From assembly GCF_020567525.1 (NCBI RefSeq), contig NZ_JAJCVI010000001.1:682001-746000 (forward strand): a stretch of 64,000 bases of DNA, written 5' to 3'. This DNA is from Halorubellus salinus (lineage in GTDB: Archaea > Halobacteriota > Halobacteria > Halobacteriales > Natrialbaceae). The notes beneath the pieces were generated by a model, which saw nothing but the letters and a program-made list of their open reading frames with translations, had not been told where the DNA came from and did not search any database. Of the stretch, positions 42,201 through 51,447 are shown one piece after another (within the stretch, counting starts at the first letter, position 1; each line of letters opens with the position of its first letter). The translations under genes and the position numbers were made by a program.

Positions 42201-45014
42201 ATGGACGCGCTGGATCTGTTGGCGTCGAGGACCGAAGTGGACGTCGACGCGAGCGACGTGGACGACGCGGACGTCCTCGATTCGTTGTCGCCGTCGGTCC
42301 GGCAGTGGTGGGTCGAGCAGTTCGGGGCGTTCGTCCCGGAGAACGGCGGGTTCTTCACGCCGCCCCAGAAGGAGGCCATCCCGCTCGTGCAGCGCGGGGA
42401 GAACGCGCTGGTGTGCGCGCCGACGGGGAGCGGGAAGACGCTCGCGTCGTTCACGGCCATCATCGACGCGCTGTTCGAGCGCGAGCGCGAACGCGAGGAG
42501 GGCCTCGAGAACTCGGTGTACTGCCTGTACGTGTCGCCGCTGAAGTCGCTCGCGAACGACATCCATCGGAACCTCACGGAGCCACTGGAGGGCATCACGG
42601 ACATCGCCGAGGCCCGCGGCGAGGACGTCGGCGAGATACGGCACGCGATACGGCACGGGGACACGAGCGACGCGGACCGCCAGAAGATGCTGCGGGAGAC
42701 CCCGCACATCCTGAACACGACGCCGGAGACGCTCGCGATACTCCTGAACTCGCCGAAGTTCCGGGAGAAGCTTCGAACCGTGGAGTACGTCGTCGTCGAC
42801 GAGATCCACTCGCTCGCGGAGAGCAAGCGCGGGACGCATCTCTCGGTGAGCCTGGAGCGTCTGGAGGCGCTCGCGAACGGGTCGCCGACGCGCATCGGGT
42901 GCTCGGCGACCATCGAACCCTTGAGCCAGATGGCGAAGTTCCTCGTCGGCTACGAGCCCGTGGACGCGGACGAGGAGGCCGCGTCTGGGAAGGGGACTGC
43001 GTCGGGGGGCGCGATGGTGGGCGAGCGCGAACCCAGGGATTACGAGATCGTGGACGCGCGGTTCGCGCGCGAGTTCGACCTCCAGTTGGAGTGCCCGACC
43101 GACGACCTCGTGCACACGCCGCGGGACGTCGTGACGGGCGAGTTCTACGACTCCTTGCACGAGCACGTGCAGGGGTCGACGAACACGCTCGTGTTCACGA
43201 ACACGCGGTCGGGCGCCGAGCGCGTGCTGCACAACCTCCGCGACAGGTACGACGCGTACGACGAGGCGAACTCCGCGTGCCATCACGGCAGCCTCTCGAA
43301 GGACGTCCGCCAGGACGTCGAGCGCAAGTTGAAGGACGGCGAGTTGGACGTGGTGACGTCGTCGACGAGCCTGGAGCTCGGGGTCGACATGCCCCACGTC
43401 GACCTCGTGGTGCAGGTCGGGAGTCCGAAGTCGGTCGCGGCGATGCTCCAGCGCGTCGGGCGCGCGGGCCATCGCGTCGGCGAGACCGTCACGGGCAGGG
43501 TCGTCGCGCTCGACCGCGACGAGCTCGTCGAGTGCGCGGTGATGGTGAAGAAGGCGACCGAGGGGTTCGTGGACTCCGTGAACGTCCCGGAGCGCTGCCA
43601 GGACGTCGCCGCCCAGCACGTCTACGGGATGGCTATCGCGGAGATACGGCCGGAGGCCGACGTGAAGCGGATCCTCCAGGGCGCGTACCCCTATCGGCAC
43701 TACGGCGACGACGACTGGGAGCAGCTCCTGCGGTACCTCACGGCCGACTACGAGGGCCTGGAGGACAAGAACGTGTACGCGAAGGTGTGGCGCGACGAGA
43801 ACGACGAACCCGGCGGCGAGCACCACTACGACGAGTACGAGCCCGGGACGCCCCTGATGGGGAAGCGCGGGCGGCTCGCCAGGGTCATCTACATGACGAA
43901 CGTCGGGACCATCCCGGACTCGTTCGCGTGCGACGTCTTCACGCGCAGCGGCGACGAGTGGGTGGGTCAGCTCGACGAATCCTACCTCGACACGCTGGAG
44001 CCGGGTGACGTGTTCGTGCTCGGCGGGTCGAACTTCGAGTACGAGTACCGCCGTGGGTCGAAGGTGTACGTCGACCGCACGGCTGCCTCCCCTACGGTGC
44101 CGTCGTGGTTCAGCGAGCGCCTGCCGCTCGCGTACGACCTCGGCGTGGAGGTACTGGCCTTCCAGGAGACGCTCCTGGAAAAGTACGAGCGCGGTGGGAC
44201 ACCCGCGGTCCGTCACTGGCTGCGCGAGATGCCCATCGACGAGCACGCGGTGCGAGCACTCAGCCGGATGTACGACGAGCAGGTGCGGTACGCTGGCGCG
44301 GCGAGCGTGAGCACCCCGGACCGGTTGGCCATCGAGGAGGCCCGTGACCGGGACGCGTACGAGCGCCACTACTACGTGCACTCGAACTACGGCCGGCGGT
44401 TCAACGACGGCCTCTCCAGGCTCCTGGCGTACCGCATCGCGCAGGAGGCGAACGCGAACGTGACGGTCGCGGTCGCGGACGACGGGTTCACGCTGAAACT
44501 CCCCCTGAACCGGAAGGTGGACGTCGTCGGCATCGTCGAGGACCTCGACCCCGACGCGGTCCGGGGGACGCTCCGGCAGGCGGTGGGGGGAACGGACCTC
44601 CTGCAGCGGTACTTCCGCATCGACGCGACGCGCTCGTTGATGATACTGAAGCGCTACAAGGGCTACGAGAAGTCCGCGAAGCAACAGCAGGTCGCGAGCG
44701 AGATGCTGCTGTCGTTCGCGGAGGACCTGGAGGAGTTCGCGGTCGTCGAGGAGACGTACCGCGAGATACTGGAGGACAAGCTCCACGTCGACGGCATCGA
44801 GACGTTCGCGCGCGGCGTGCAGGACGGCGATATCGAGGTGTCGCGGACGCGCGTGGAGTCGCCGTCGCCGCGCGCGTTCGGGCTGGCGACGCTGATGGCG
44901 AGCGACGTCGTGCTCGCGGAGGACGAGTCCGCGGTCCTCCAGGAGTTCCATCAGCGGGTGGTCGACGAGATCGAGGGCGACGACGAGACGGCGGAACCGA
45001 CCGCGGGTCGGTGA
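42201..45014 (+). CDS. lhr: Lhr-type ATP-dependent helicase
   Basis: 937 residues, superfamily 2. Motifs: Q-region FFTPPQKEAIPL, Walker A VCAPTGSGKTLASF, motif Ib HILNTTPETLAILL, DEIH box VVVDEIHSLAESKRG, motif III IGCSATIEP, and motifs IV-VI in NTLVFTNTRSGAERVLHNL, STSLELGVDMP and MLQRVGRAGHR. The remaining 400 residues hold the winged-helix and Lhr-core C-terminal domains. Lhr-core helicases unwind RNA:DNA hybrids and forked DNA and are thought to act at stalled replication forks. ATG 42201 is the first in frame. Length is normal for Lhr-core. Confidence 0.92.
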   Translation: MDALDLLASRTEVDVDASDVDDADVLDSLSPSVRQWWVEQFGAFVPENGGFFTPPQKEAIPLVQRGENALVCAPTGSGKTLASFTAIIDALFEREREREEGLENSVYCLYVSPLKSLANDIHRNLTEPLEGITDIAEARGEDVGEIRHAIRHGDTSDADRQKMLRETPHILNTTPETLAILLNSPKFREKLRTVEYVVVDEIHSLAESKRGTHLSVSLERLEALANGSPTRIGCSATIEPLSQMAKFLVGYEPVDADEEAASGKGTASGGAMVGEREPRDYEIVDARFAREFDLQLECPTDDLVHTPRDVVTGEFYDSLHEHVQGSTNTLVFTNTRSGAERVLHNLRDRYDAYDEANSACHHGSLSKDVRQDVERKLKDGELDVVTSSTSLELGVDMPHVDLVVQVGSPKSVAAMLQRVGRAGHRVGETVTGRVVALDRDELVECAVMVKKATEGFVDSVNVPERCQDVAAQHVYGMAIAEIRPEADVKRILQGAYPYRHYGDDDWEQLLRYLTADYEGLEDKNVYAKVWRDENDEPGGEHHYDEYEPGTPLMGKRGRLARVIYMTNVGTIPDSFACDVFTRSGDEWVGQLDESYLDTLEPGDVFVLGGSNFEYEYRRGSKVYVDRTAASPTVPSWFSERLPLAYDLGVEVLAFQETLLEKYERGGTPAVRHWLREMPIDEHAVRALSRMYDEQVRYAGAASVSTPDRLAIEEARDRDAYERHYYVHSNYGRRFNDGLSRLLAYRIAQEANANVTVAVADDGFTLKLPLNRKVDVVGIVEDLDPDAVRGTLRQAVGGTDLLQRYFRIDATRSLMILKRYKGYEKSAKQQQVASEMLLSFAEDLEEFAVVEETYREILEDKLHVDGIETFARGVQDGDIEVSRTRVESPSPRAFGLATLMASDVVLAEDESAVLQEFHQRVVDEIEGDDETAEPTAGR

Positions 45015-45032
45015 GGCTGGTCTCGCGGGCTG

Positions 45033-45284
45033 CTATCGTTCGTACTTCGAGCGCGACTGCCCGAGCGTTCGTTGCTTGAGGTCGATCACCGCCATGCGGA
45101 ACTCCTCGGTGTACAACCCGAACAGCGAGCCGGTGCCCAGGCCCGTTGCGACGAGGCCGGCCCCGATAGCGTACACGCCGGTGGCCCCGGAGAACTGGAA
45201 CCCGACGAAGGCGAGGAGCAGGCCGAGGACGGTCCACCCGAACGCGTCGCGCATCGAGTTCCACGGTGGCGGATTGTACGTCAC
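45033..45284 (-). CDS. Small membrane protein
   Basis: 83 residues with two hydrophobic segments (FGWTVLGLLLAFVGFQFSG; GVYAIGAGLVATGLGTGSLF) and a basic, cytoplasmic C-terminus (DLKQRTLGQSRSKYER). No family recognised by eye; similar short two-helix proteins are common in haloarchaea. Convergent with the lhr gene, 18 bases apart. Confidence 0.65.
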   Translation of the reverse strand: MTYNPPPWNSMRDAFGWTVLGLLLAFVGFQFSGATGVYAIGAGLVATGLGTGSLFGLYTEEFRMAVIDLKQRTLGQSRSKYER

Positions 45285-45392
45285 GTTGGCGTGAGTGCGA
45301 ACCCCGGTCGGCTAAAGCTGGCGGGCGTCAGCGTGGCGTTCGCCCCGACGGGTGGCCCAAGACACTTATCGACGCCGTGATGGGTGTGTCGT

Positions 45393-46142
45393 ATGCGACG
45401 GGTCTCGCGTCGCCGAGTTCTCCGTGCCAGCGCCATCGGTGCCGTCGCGTCCACGTCGTCGCTCGCCGGTTGCACGCGTGGCGTCTTCGACCGGAGCGTC
45501 GACCCGCCGTCGTTCACGTCCCGTATCGTGACCGACGACTGGCTGCAGGCGGCCGACGTGACGCCCGAGTGGCGACTCCAGCACGTCCGGTACGTCGACG
45601 TCGATTCGCTCGCCGAGCACGTCGAGCGGTTCCCCGTGCTCGACGAGTGGGTGGCGTCGGCGCCGCTGCTCGAACCCGCGTTCGTGCGCGACCTCGTCGT
45701 GACCATCAGGGAGTACCAGTACGCGGTCGCACGCCTCCGTGACGACGAGGCTGCGCTGCGAGCGGCCGACGACGTCTGGGAGACGTTCGAGCCGATGGAC
45801 GCCGACGGCTACTGGAGTCGCGTCCGTGGCGAGCACGTCCTCCAGGTGGTCGGCGACGGCGTCCTGCTGTCGATGGGCGCCAGGCCGGACGCGGACGCGT
45901 CGGTCGTCGAGCGCCGGGACCGACTCGAACGACGAGCGGTGCGGGTGCTCGCCGAGCGCCCGTCGACGTTCGCGACCGAGACGGCACCAGCCGAGCGCCT
46001 CGCGCGAGTCGCCGCGCTCGCCGACGACCCGACGGTCGCGCGCCTCTCGACCAGGTCGGCGTACGTCCCCGAGGTGACCGGGAGCGCCGAGGCGTTCGCG
46101 GTCGGCGACCGGACGACGGACCTCCGCGCCGTCGCGCTCTAG
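45393..46142 (+). CDS. Tat lipoprotein, N-terminal part of a gene interrupted by TAG
   Basis: 249 residues. The head RRVSRRRVLRASAIGAVAST ending in SSLAGC is a twin-arginine lipoprotein signal with the lipobox Cys at about residue 26. The rest has no recognised domain (DDWLQAADVTPEWRLQHVRY; DGYWSRVRGEHVLQVVGDGV). It stops at TAG 46140-46142 and the same reading frame then continues without a stop for another 150 codons to 46595. The joined protein would be 400 residues and reads naturally across the site (VAL-stop-PSSPDPDAFLGTC). Either this is a nonsense mutation or sequence error, or translation reads through. ATG 45393 precedes the RR motif. Confidence 0.65.
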   Translation: MRRVSRRRVLRASAIGAVASTSSLAGCTRGVFDRSVDPPSFTSRIVTDDWLQAADVTPEWRLQHVRYVDVDSLAEHVERFPVLDEWVASAPLLEPAFVRDLVVTIREYQYAVARLRDDEAALRAADDVWETFEPMDADGYWSRVRGEHVLQVVGDGVLLSMGARPDADASVVERRDRLERRAVRVLAERPSTFATETAPAERLARVAALADDPTVARLSTRSAYVPEVTGSAEAFAVGDRTTDLRAVAL

Positions 46143-46244
46143 CCGTCGTCGCCCGACCCGGACGCGTTCCTCGGGACGTGCCGGGAGCGTGCGGCGTTCC
46201 AGACGTACGAGGACCTGGAGAGCACTCGACGGGGAGACGCGGCG

Positions 46245-46595
46245 GTGGTCACCGGGACGACGCCGACGAAGCGCCTCGACTTCCTCGCGTACGGGTGGCC
46301 GGCACCTCGCGCATCCTTCGCGTTCGCCTACGAGGAGGGGACGCGCGCGCTGATGGTCGCCCACGAGGGCGGCGAGTCGTTCCCCGCGAAGCGCGTGCGT
46401 CTGATGGCCGAGCGGGGCGGCGACGAGACGACGCTCGACGTGCAGTTCGCCGACGACCACGAGACGGTGACCGCGGGAGACAGCGTGACGGCGACGGTGC
46501 CCGCGGACGCGTCCGTCGTGGAGGTCCGCTGGCAGGAGGACGAGACGGTCCGGACCCCGGCGAACTGGGAGGTGCTCGACACGTACGTCCCGTAG
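46245..46595 (+). CDS. In-frame continuation of the interrupted lipoprotein gene (pilin-like C-terminal domain)
   Basis: The open frame after the TAG at 46140 runs to 46595; 46245 (GTG) is merely the first start-like codon. The 116 residues from there include RALMVAHEGGESFPAKRVRL, HETVTAGDSVTATVPADASV and VEVRWQEDETV, which resemble the beta-sandwich domain of haloarchaeal archaellin-like and pilin-like proteins (H-GG-SFPA, T-GDS, W). No promoter or plausible start is seen right before it, and about 34 coding-like codons lie between the TAG and the GTG, so it was probably made as part of the upstream protein. Confidence 0.5.
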   Translation: MVTGTTPTKRLDFLAYGWPAPRASFAFAYEEGTRALMVAHEGGESFPAKRVRLMAERGGDETTLDVQFADDHETVTAGDSVTATVPADASVVEVRWQEDETVRTPANWEVLDTYVP

Positions 46596-46664
46596 CGTCC
46601 ACGGGTCCCCTGGACGCGTGGTTCCCGCTGACGCGTCGCGCGAGTCGAACACGTCGCCCGTTCG

Positions 46665-47933
46665 TCAGCGCTCGGGGACGAGGAGCGTGTTCAGGGCGTC
46701 GGGGACGACGAGCACGTCGGTCCCGGGGTCGAGTGCGTCCTCGACGCTGTCGGCGGCGTGCATGAGGCAGTCGTCGACGACGTCGGGATGCTGGCTGTTG
46801 GTGACGTGGACGTCGTGGTCGCGGAGGACGCGCGCGACGACGAACGCGCGCTGCGCGCCGGGCTCGTAGCCGTCGCGCATCTCGCGGTAGAGCGAGTCGG
46901 CGTCGGTCGCGTTCGAGAGCCAGTCGTGGAACCGTCGCTCGCCGGTTCCCTCGCCCGCGCCTTCGGGGAGTTCCGCGGGGACGAGGATGCGGCCGCGCGC
47001 GCCGGCGGACCCGTCGTCCGCGTCGGCGGCGGGCGCGGCGAGCGGGTTGCGGTCGCCGAGCGCGACGTACGTCGCCGCCCGGGTGGCCTGGTAGAGGTTC
47101 GCGTCCTTCGGGGCGCCGACGCCCGCGACCACGGCGTCGTAGGTCTCGTCGTCGGGGATCGGGACGGAGAGCGCGTCGCGGGCGGTGGCGGCGAGGTCGC
47201 GGACGACCGCCCGCGGGTCGCCGGCGGCGACGCCGAGGACGCCCTGCGGGCCCTTCGTGACGTTCACGCAGAAGTCCGGGCCGGCGAGGTCGCCGGCGCG
47301 GTCGAGGAACTCGCGGAAGGGGTTGTTCTCGACGCGCCCGAGCCGGACGCCGTCGCGCGCGAGGAGGTCGGGGCCGTGCGTGTACCCGATCTGTGATTCG
47401 CTGCCGGCGCCGACGACGACGGTCTTCGCGCCGCCGGAGAACCCCGCGTACTGGTGGGGTTCGACGACGCCCGTCGCCGCGACCAGGTCGGCGTTCGCGA
47501 CGGTCCGAGCGAGTTCGATCGGGACGCCGTCGACCTCGCCGACGGCGACGACGTCGTCGGGGTCGTGGTTCGCGGCGAGGTCGGCGTGCGCGCCGAGCAT
47601 CTCCTCGAGTTCGGCGTCGGTCATCGGTCGGTGGAGCCCGAGGCCGACGACGACCGTGACCTGTTCGCGGGCGACGCCGGCGGCGTCGAGGTCGTCGAGG
47701 AGGCCGGCGAGGAGGACGTCGGTGGGGACGGCGCGCGTGCCGTCGGTGACGACGATGGCGACGTCGTCGTCGGGCGTGGCGCGCTCGCGGAGTCGCGGCC
47801 CGTGCGGGTCGGCGAGCGCCTTCCGGGCCGCGGCCGGGACGTCGACGGCGTCTCCGCCCGGGGCGCGTGCGACCGTCGCGTCGACGGCGTCGAGGGACAC
47901 GGAGACGGTCCCGTCGCCGAGTGGGAGGTCCAT
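46665..47933 (-). CDS. larA: LarA-type (lactate racemase family) nickel-pincer enzyme
   Basis: 422 residues. LarA uses a nickel-pincer nucleotide to move hydride between lactate enantiomers or related hydroxy acids. All four histidine/lysine positions known for LarA have counterparts: GLGLHRPMTDAELEEMLG (first His), VEPHQYAGFSGGAKTVVVG (second His and the Lys that holds the cofactor) and QIGYTHGPDLLA (third His). Start ATG 47931-47933. The cofactor genes larB, larC and larE are not in the window, so maturation, if it occurs, is supplied from elsewhere. The true substrate is unknown. Confidence 0.85.
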   Translation of the reverse strand: MDLPLGDGTVSVSLDAVDATVARAPGGDAVDVPAAARKALADPHGPRLRERATPDDDVAIVVTDGTRAVPTDVLLAGLLDDLDAAGVAREQVTVVVGLGLHRPMTDAELEEMLGAHADLAANHDPDDVVAVGEVDGVPIELARTVANADLVAATGVVEPHQYAGFSGGAKTVVVGAGSESQIGYTHGPDLLARDGVRLGRVENNPFREFLDRAGDLAGPDFCVNVTKGPQGVLGVAAGDPRAVVRDLAATARDALSVPIPDDETYDAVVAGVGAPKDANLYQATRAATYVALGDRNPLAAPAADADDGSAGARGRILVPAELPEGAGEGTGERRFHDWLSNATDADSLYREMRDGYEPGAQRAFVVARVLRDHDVHVTNSQHPDVVDDCLMHAADSVEDALDPGTDVLVVPDALNTLLVPER

Positions 47934-48012
47934 GCGGGAGTGGTCGTCCCCCCGAACCAAAAGCGGGCGGGGGTCCCCCTGGCGACCGCCGGTCGGTCAG
48001 ACCGCGAGACGG

Positions 48013-48534
48013 TCAGACCGCGAGTTCGGGCGCCTCGTACTGGCCGGTGAGGCGCGCGGAGACGAACCCGAGCACCCAGCCGTACGCGAGGTGCGTGACG
48101 ACGGAGAACACGACGAAGACGAGGAGGTCGAACCCGGCGTAGCGCGAGTAGAACGCGGTGATGAACCCCGTCCAGAGGACGGCGGCGAACACGATGCCCT
48201 GCTGGGGGCGCGTGGCGCCGGGGAGGTACGCGCCGAGGGTGACGAACAGGAGCGGCCACGCGAACATGCCGGCGCCGAAGAACAGCGCGAGGCCGAGCGC
48301 GGGCGCGTTCCCGACGCCGGCGAGTTCCGCGAGCGTCCCGAACACGTCGATGCGGGGCGTGAGCGTGGCGTTCACGATGAAGAGCACGCCCGTCATGAGC
48401 ATCGTGCCGACGATGCCGCCGGCGATACCGCCGACCGCGCGCTCGAGTTCGCTCGCTTCGGGCGTGGAGAACGCGTCCTCCGCGGTGCCGTCCTCCACCG
48501 CCGGCTCGTCGTGTGTCGCGTTATCACTTGCCAT
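48013..48534 (-). CDS. DUF6789-like membrane protein
   Basis: 173 residues with five or so membrane segments (GGIAGGIVGTMLMTGVLFIV, GLALFFGAGMFAWPLLFVTL, VVFSVVTHLAYGWVLGFV) and an early Gly-rich G-I-GGI-GT motif. The haloarchaeal family DUF6789 has this layout; no role is known. ATG 48532-48534; a longer frame to 48561 is less likely because it runs through the promoter-like bases. Confidence 0.6.
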   Translation of the reverse strand: MASDNATHDEPAVEDGTAEDAFSTPEASELERAVGGIAGGIVGTMLMTGVLFIVNATLTPRIDVFGTLAELAGVGNAPALGLALFFGAGMFAWPLLFVTLGAYLPGATRPQQGIVFAAVLWTGFITAFYSRYAGFDLLVFVVFSVVTHLAYGWVLGFVSARLTGQYEAPELAV

Positions 48535-48627
48535 AGTAATGCTAACACGCGACACGGCCATAAATGGACCGCACAGGTTCGGGACGCGTCTCGAAAACGG
48601 AACGCGGTGGTTCGTCGCCCGCGTCGG

Positions 48628-51354
48628 TCAGTCGGGTCGCGACCAGTCGACCATCCGGCCGTAGACGGGGTCGGTCGCGAGCGCGTCCGCGTCGCCGACG
48701 AGGACGAGCGCGCGCTTCGCTCGCGTCAACGCCACGTTCACGCGCCGATAGTCCTCGAATATCGGCGACTCGAGGTCGCCCGAGGCGACGAACGAGACCA
48801 CGATGACCTCCTTCGAGGACCCCTGGAAGCGGTCGACGGTGTCGACGGTCACCGACTCGGGGACGCGCCGCGTGATCTCCGCGACCTGCGCCCTGAACGG
48901 AGCGATGACGCCCACGTCCTCGGGCGCCACGCCCGCGGCGAGGTACGACGAGACGACGTCCGCGACGCGTTCGGCCTCCACAGCGTCCGTGTTTCGGCCA
49001 CCGTCCCCCGGGGTGTCCAGGAACGTCACGCCGTCCCGGAGTTCCGCGGGGAGGTCGTCGAGGTCGACGAGCTGACGCGGGTGCTGGGCGGCGACCTCGC
49101 CCGTCGCCGGCCGGAGCTTGCCGTCGTAGAACGCCGCGGACGCGAACGCCTGGATGCGTTGACTCATCCGGTACTGCCTGTCGAGCATCACGCCCGCCTC
49201 GGGGTAGCGTTCGACGAGGCGCTCGAACAGCGACTCCTGGAGTTCGTTCTCCGCGCGCACCACCGGTGGGAGCTGCTGGTGGTCGCCGACGAGCACGAAC
49301 CGCTCCGCGAGGTTCACCGCCGCGAGCGCGTCCGGCTCCGTCAGCTGGCCGGCCTCGTCGACGAGCGCCGCGTCGAAGCGCTGCTCGCGCATCACCCTGG
49401 AGCCACAGGTCGCGGTCGTCGCCGCGACGACCTGCGCGTCCTGCAGTCGCGCAGCGCACTCCTCGGGGTCGCCGCGCGTCTCGAGGCGGTACCCGAGCAT
49501 GTCGTCGCGGATACCGGACTCGGTACCGACCCTGACGAAGTCCGTGAACCCTTGCTCCTCGAGCGCTTCGAGCGCGTTGTCGACCGCACGGTTCGTGAAC
49601 GCCGACAACAGCACGCGTTCGCCGCGCGCGACCATCGCCCGGACCGCCTGCCCGATGGTGTACGTCTTCCCCGTTCCCGGCGGCCCGTGCACGAGCGCAA
49701 CGTCCTCCGCAGTGACGGCCTTCCGCACCGCCTCGTCCTGCGCCGCGTTGTTGTCGACGAACGTCTCCGGCTCCGCCTCGGTCGTCGACTCGCCGCCCTC
49801 GCCCGGGTCGCGGTCGGGGTCGAGCGCACGCTCGGCGTCGAACTCGGGCTCCCGGCGACCGAACAGGACGTCCTTCCGGTCCGGGTCGCCCTTGAGGAGC
49901 GCGTCGTGGAGCGCGACCTGCATCCGCGACACCGAGAACTCCGACGGGTAGACGTCGATGCGGGACACCGCGATGGGTTCGGCCGCACTCAGCACGACCT
50001 CGTCGTCGCCGAGGCGCTCGATGTACGCCAGTTCCGCGTCGCCCTGGACGGGGTCGCCGTCGCTCGCGAGCACGAGGTCGTCCTCGCGGAGCTTCGACAC
50101 CGCCGCCGAGGTGCGTCGCGCCCGCAACTCCCACCGGCCGTCGGCGCGTTCGCGCTTGCTCTCGAACTCGAGGTCGACGAGCGCGCGGTCGTCCTCGGCG
50201 CGCTCGGCGGGCGTCTGCTCCCAGAGCTTCGCGTACTCCTCGTGGGTCTCCACGCGCTCCTCCTCGATAGCGCGATAGGTGTCCTCGTAGTACTCGAGCT
50301 CGTCGTCGGGGAGCTTCCGCCCGATCTGGCCCGCCTTCGACTCCTGGTCGAGTCGGCCCGCGACGACGCGACACGTGTCCTGCTCGAAGCAGTACTCGCA
50401 GACCGCGTCGGCCTCGTACCCCGTCGGTACCGCAAAATCGTACTCGAACCCCGCGATGGCGTTCCGCGCGCGAACGACGTACTTCAGGAGGCCGTCCCCG
50501 ACGGAGAACTCCTTCGCGGGCGAGAAGTCCCCGGAGAATTCGGACCTATCGAGCGCCGCGTTCTTCGTGTAGAGCAAGGTCGCGGTATCGACCTCGACGC
50601 CGCGTTCGCGGAGCAAGAGCGCGTACGACGCGGCCTGTATCTTGTCCTCGAACCGCGGGTCCCGCTTGAGGTTCTTCCCGGTCTTCAGTTCGACGGGCAT
50701 CCCGTTCCGGACCGCGTCCGCGCGGCCCTTGATGCCGAACGTCTCCGAGATGAGCGTCATCTCCGACCGCCACTCGTCGTCGCCGCTCAGTTTGCCCTGC
50801 GAGAGCCACGCGTCGATGGCCCTGGCGTTCTCCGCGACCTCCTCGCGGACCTCCTCGGCGTCCATCCCGAGCAACCCGAGGTCGAGGCCGGCCTCCTCGA
50901 CGCGGTCGTCGACGGCGTCGTCGAAGTCCACGCCACGCAGCAGGTCGCCGAACACCTCGTGGACGATGGTCCCCTTGATGACGGGGTACTTGAGCGGGGC
51001 GCTGGAGAGCTTGTTCAGGTAGTACATCCGCGGGCACTGCACGTACTCGCGGACGTCCGTCACGTCCACGAGGAACTGCGGTTCCAGCACCACGTAGGAG
51101 TCGCCCGTCGTCGAATACTGTACATCGCCCTGGTACTCGCGCTCCTCGGGGTTCGTCACGCGGATACGCATCCCGGGCTCGGCGACCGCGGTCGTCTCAG
51201 TCCACTTCCCCCAGCACGTCACCTGCTCGGGGCCCGTCTCGGTCTCCACCGTCAGCTCCGCGAGGTCGGAGGTCCCGTACTGCGTCGACACCTCCTTGGC
51301 GTCGCCGACCGCCGATATCGTCCCCTCTATCGCGTCGCGAGCCGCGTCAGTCAC
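48628..51354 (-). CDS. Dna2-like helicase-nuclease with Cas4-type Fe-S nuclease domain
   Basis: 908 residues. Residues about 90-390 hold a PD-(D/E)XK nuclease: GIKGRADAVRNGMPVELKTG (Asp ... E-x-K) and IQAASYALLLRERG (motif with Gln and Tyr). Flanking cysteines (VQCPRMYYLN and ADAVCEYCFEQDTCR) form the four-Cys iron-sulfur set of Cas4/Dna2/AddB nucleases. Residues about 560-900 are a superfamily 1B helicase: HGPPGTGKTYTIGQ, LVDEAGQLTEPDAL, GDHQQLPPVV, LDRQYRMSQRI and VNVALTRAKRALVLVGD. Likely acts in flap or end processing. GTG 51352-51354 gives VTDAARDAIEGTISAVGD as start; an upstream frame to 51420 is possible. Confidence 0.88.
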   Translation of the reverse strand: MTDAARDAIEGTISAVGDAKEVSTQYGTSDLAELTVETETGPEQVTCWGKWTETTAVAEPGMRIRVTNPEEREYQGDVQYSTTGDSYVVLEPQFLVDVTDVREYVQCPRMYYLNKLSSAPLKYPVIKGTIVHEVFGDLLRGVDFDDAVDDRVEEAGLDLGLLGMDAEEVREEVAENARAIDAWLSQGKLSGDDEWRSEMTLISETFGIKGRADAVRNGMPVELKTGKNLKRDPRFEDKIQAASYALLLRERGVEVDTATLLYTKNAALDRSEFSGDFSPAKEFSVGDGLLKYVVRARNAIAGFEYDFAVPTGYEADAVCEYCFEQDTCRVVAGRLDQESKAGQIGRKLPDDELEYYEDTYRAIEEERVETHEEYAKLWEQTPAERAEDDRALVDLEFESKRERADGRWELRARRTSAAVSKLREDDLVLASDGDPVQGDAELAYIERLGDDEVVLSAAEPIAVSRIDVYPSEFSVSRMQVALHDALLKGDPDRKDVLFGRREPEFDAERALDPDRDPGEGGESTTEAEPETFVDNNAAQDEAVRKAVTAEDVALVHGPPGTGKTYTIGQAVRAMVARGERVLLSAFTNRAVDNALEALEEQGFTDFVRVGTESGIRDDMLGYRLETRGDPEECAARLQDAQVVAATTATCGSRVMREQRFDAALVDEAGQLTEPDALAAVNLAERFVLVGDHQQLPPVVRAENELQESLFERLVERYPEAGVMLDRQYRMSQRIQAFASAAFYDGKLRPATGEVAAQHPRQLVDLDDLPAELRDGVTFLDTPGDGGRNTDAVEAERVADVVSSYLAAGVAPEDVGVIAPFRAQVAEITRRVPESVTVDTVDRFQGSSKEVIVVSFVASGDLESPIFEDYRRVNVALTRAKRALVLVGDADALATDPVYGRMVDWSRPD

Positions 51355-51447
51355 GATAGGAAGCCACGCCCGCGGCCCGGTTAGGGGTGTCGGTTCCCGG
51401 GGTCGCCGCGGAGAAGACACTTACCGCCGGCGCGACCACCGGGCCGC

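Noticed and set aside
42069..44951. A 960-residue open frame on the minus strand opposite lhr
   Set aside because: The translation is rich in Arg, Val, Leu and His and has no domain; the plus-strand frame has all helicase motifs.
46140..46142. Pyrrolysine at the in-frame TAG
   Set aside because: No pyrrolysine genes or downstream insertion signal can be seen in the window and the class is not known to me for regular use; a mutation or sequence error is simpler.
47185..51384. A 1399-residue open frame on the plus strand
   Set aside because: It spans three real minus-strand genes (LarA, DUF6789-like, Dna2-like). The absence of stops reflects GC-rich codon use, not a gene.
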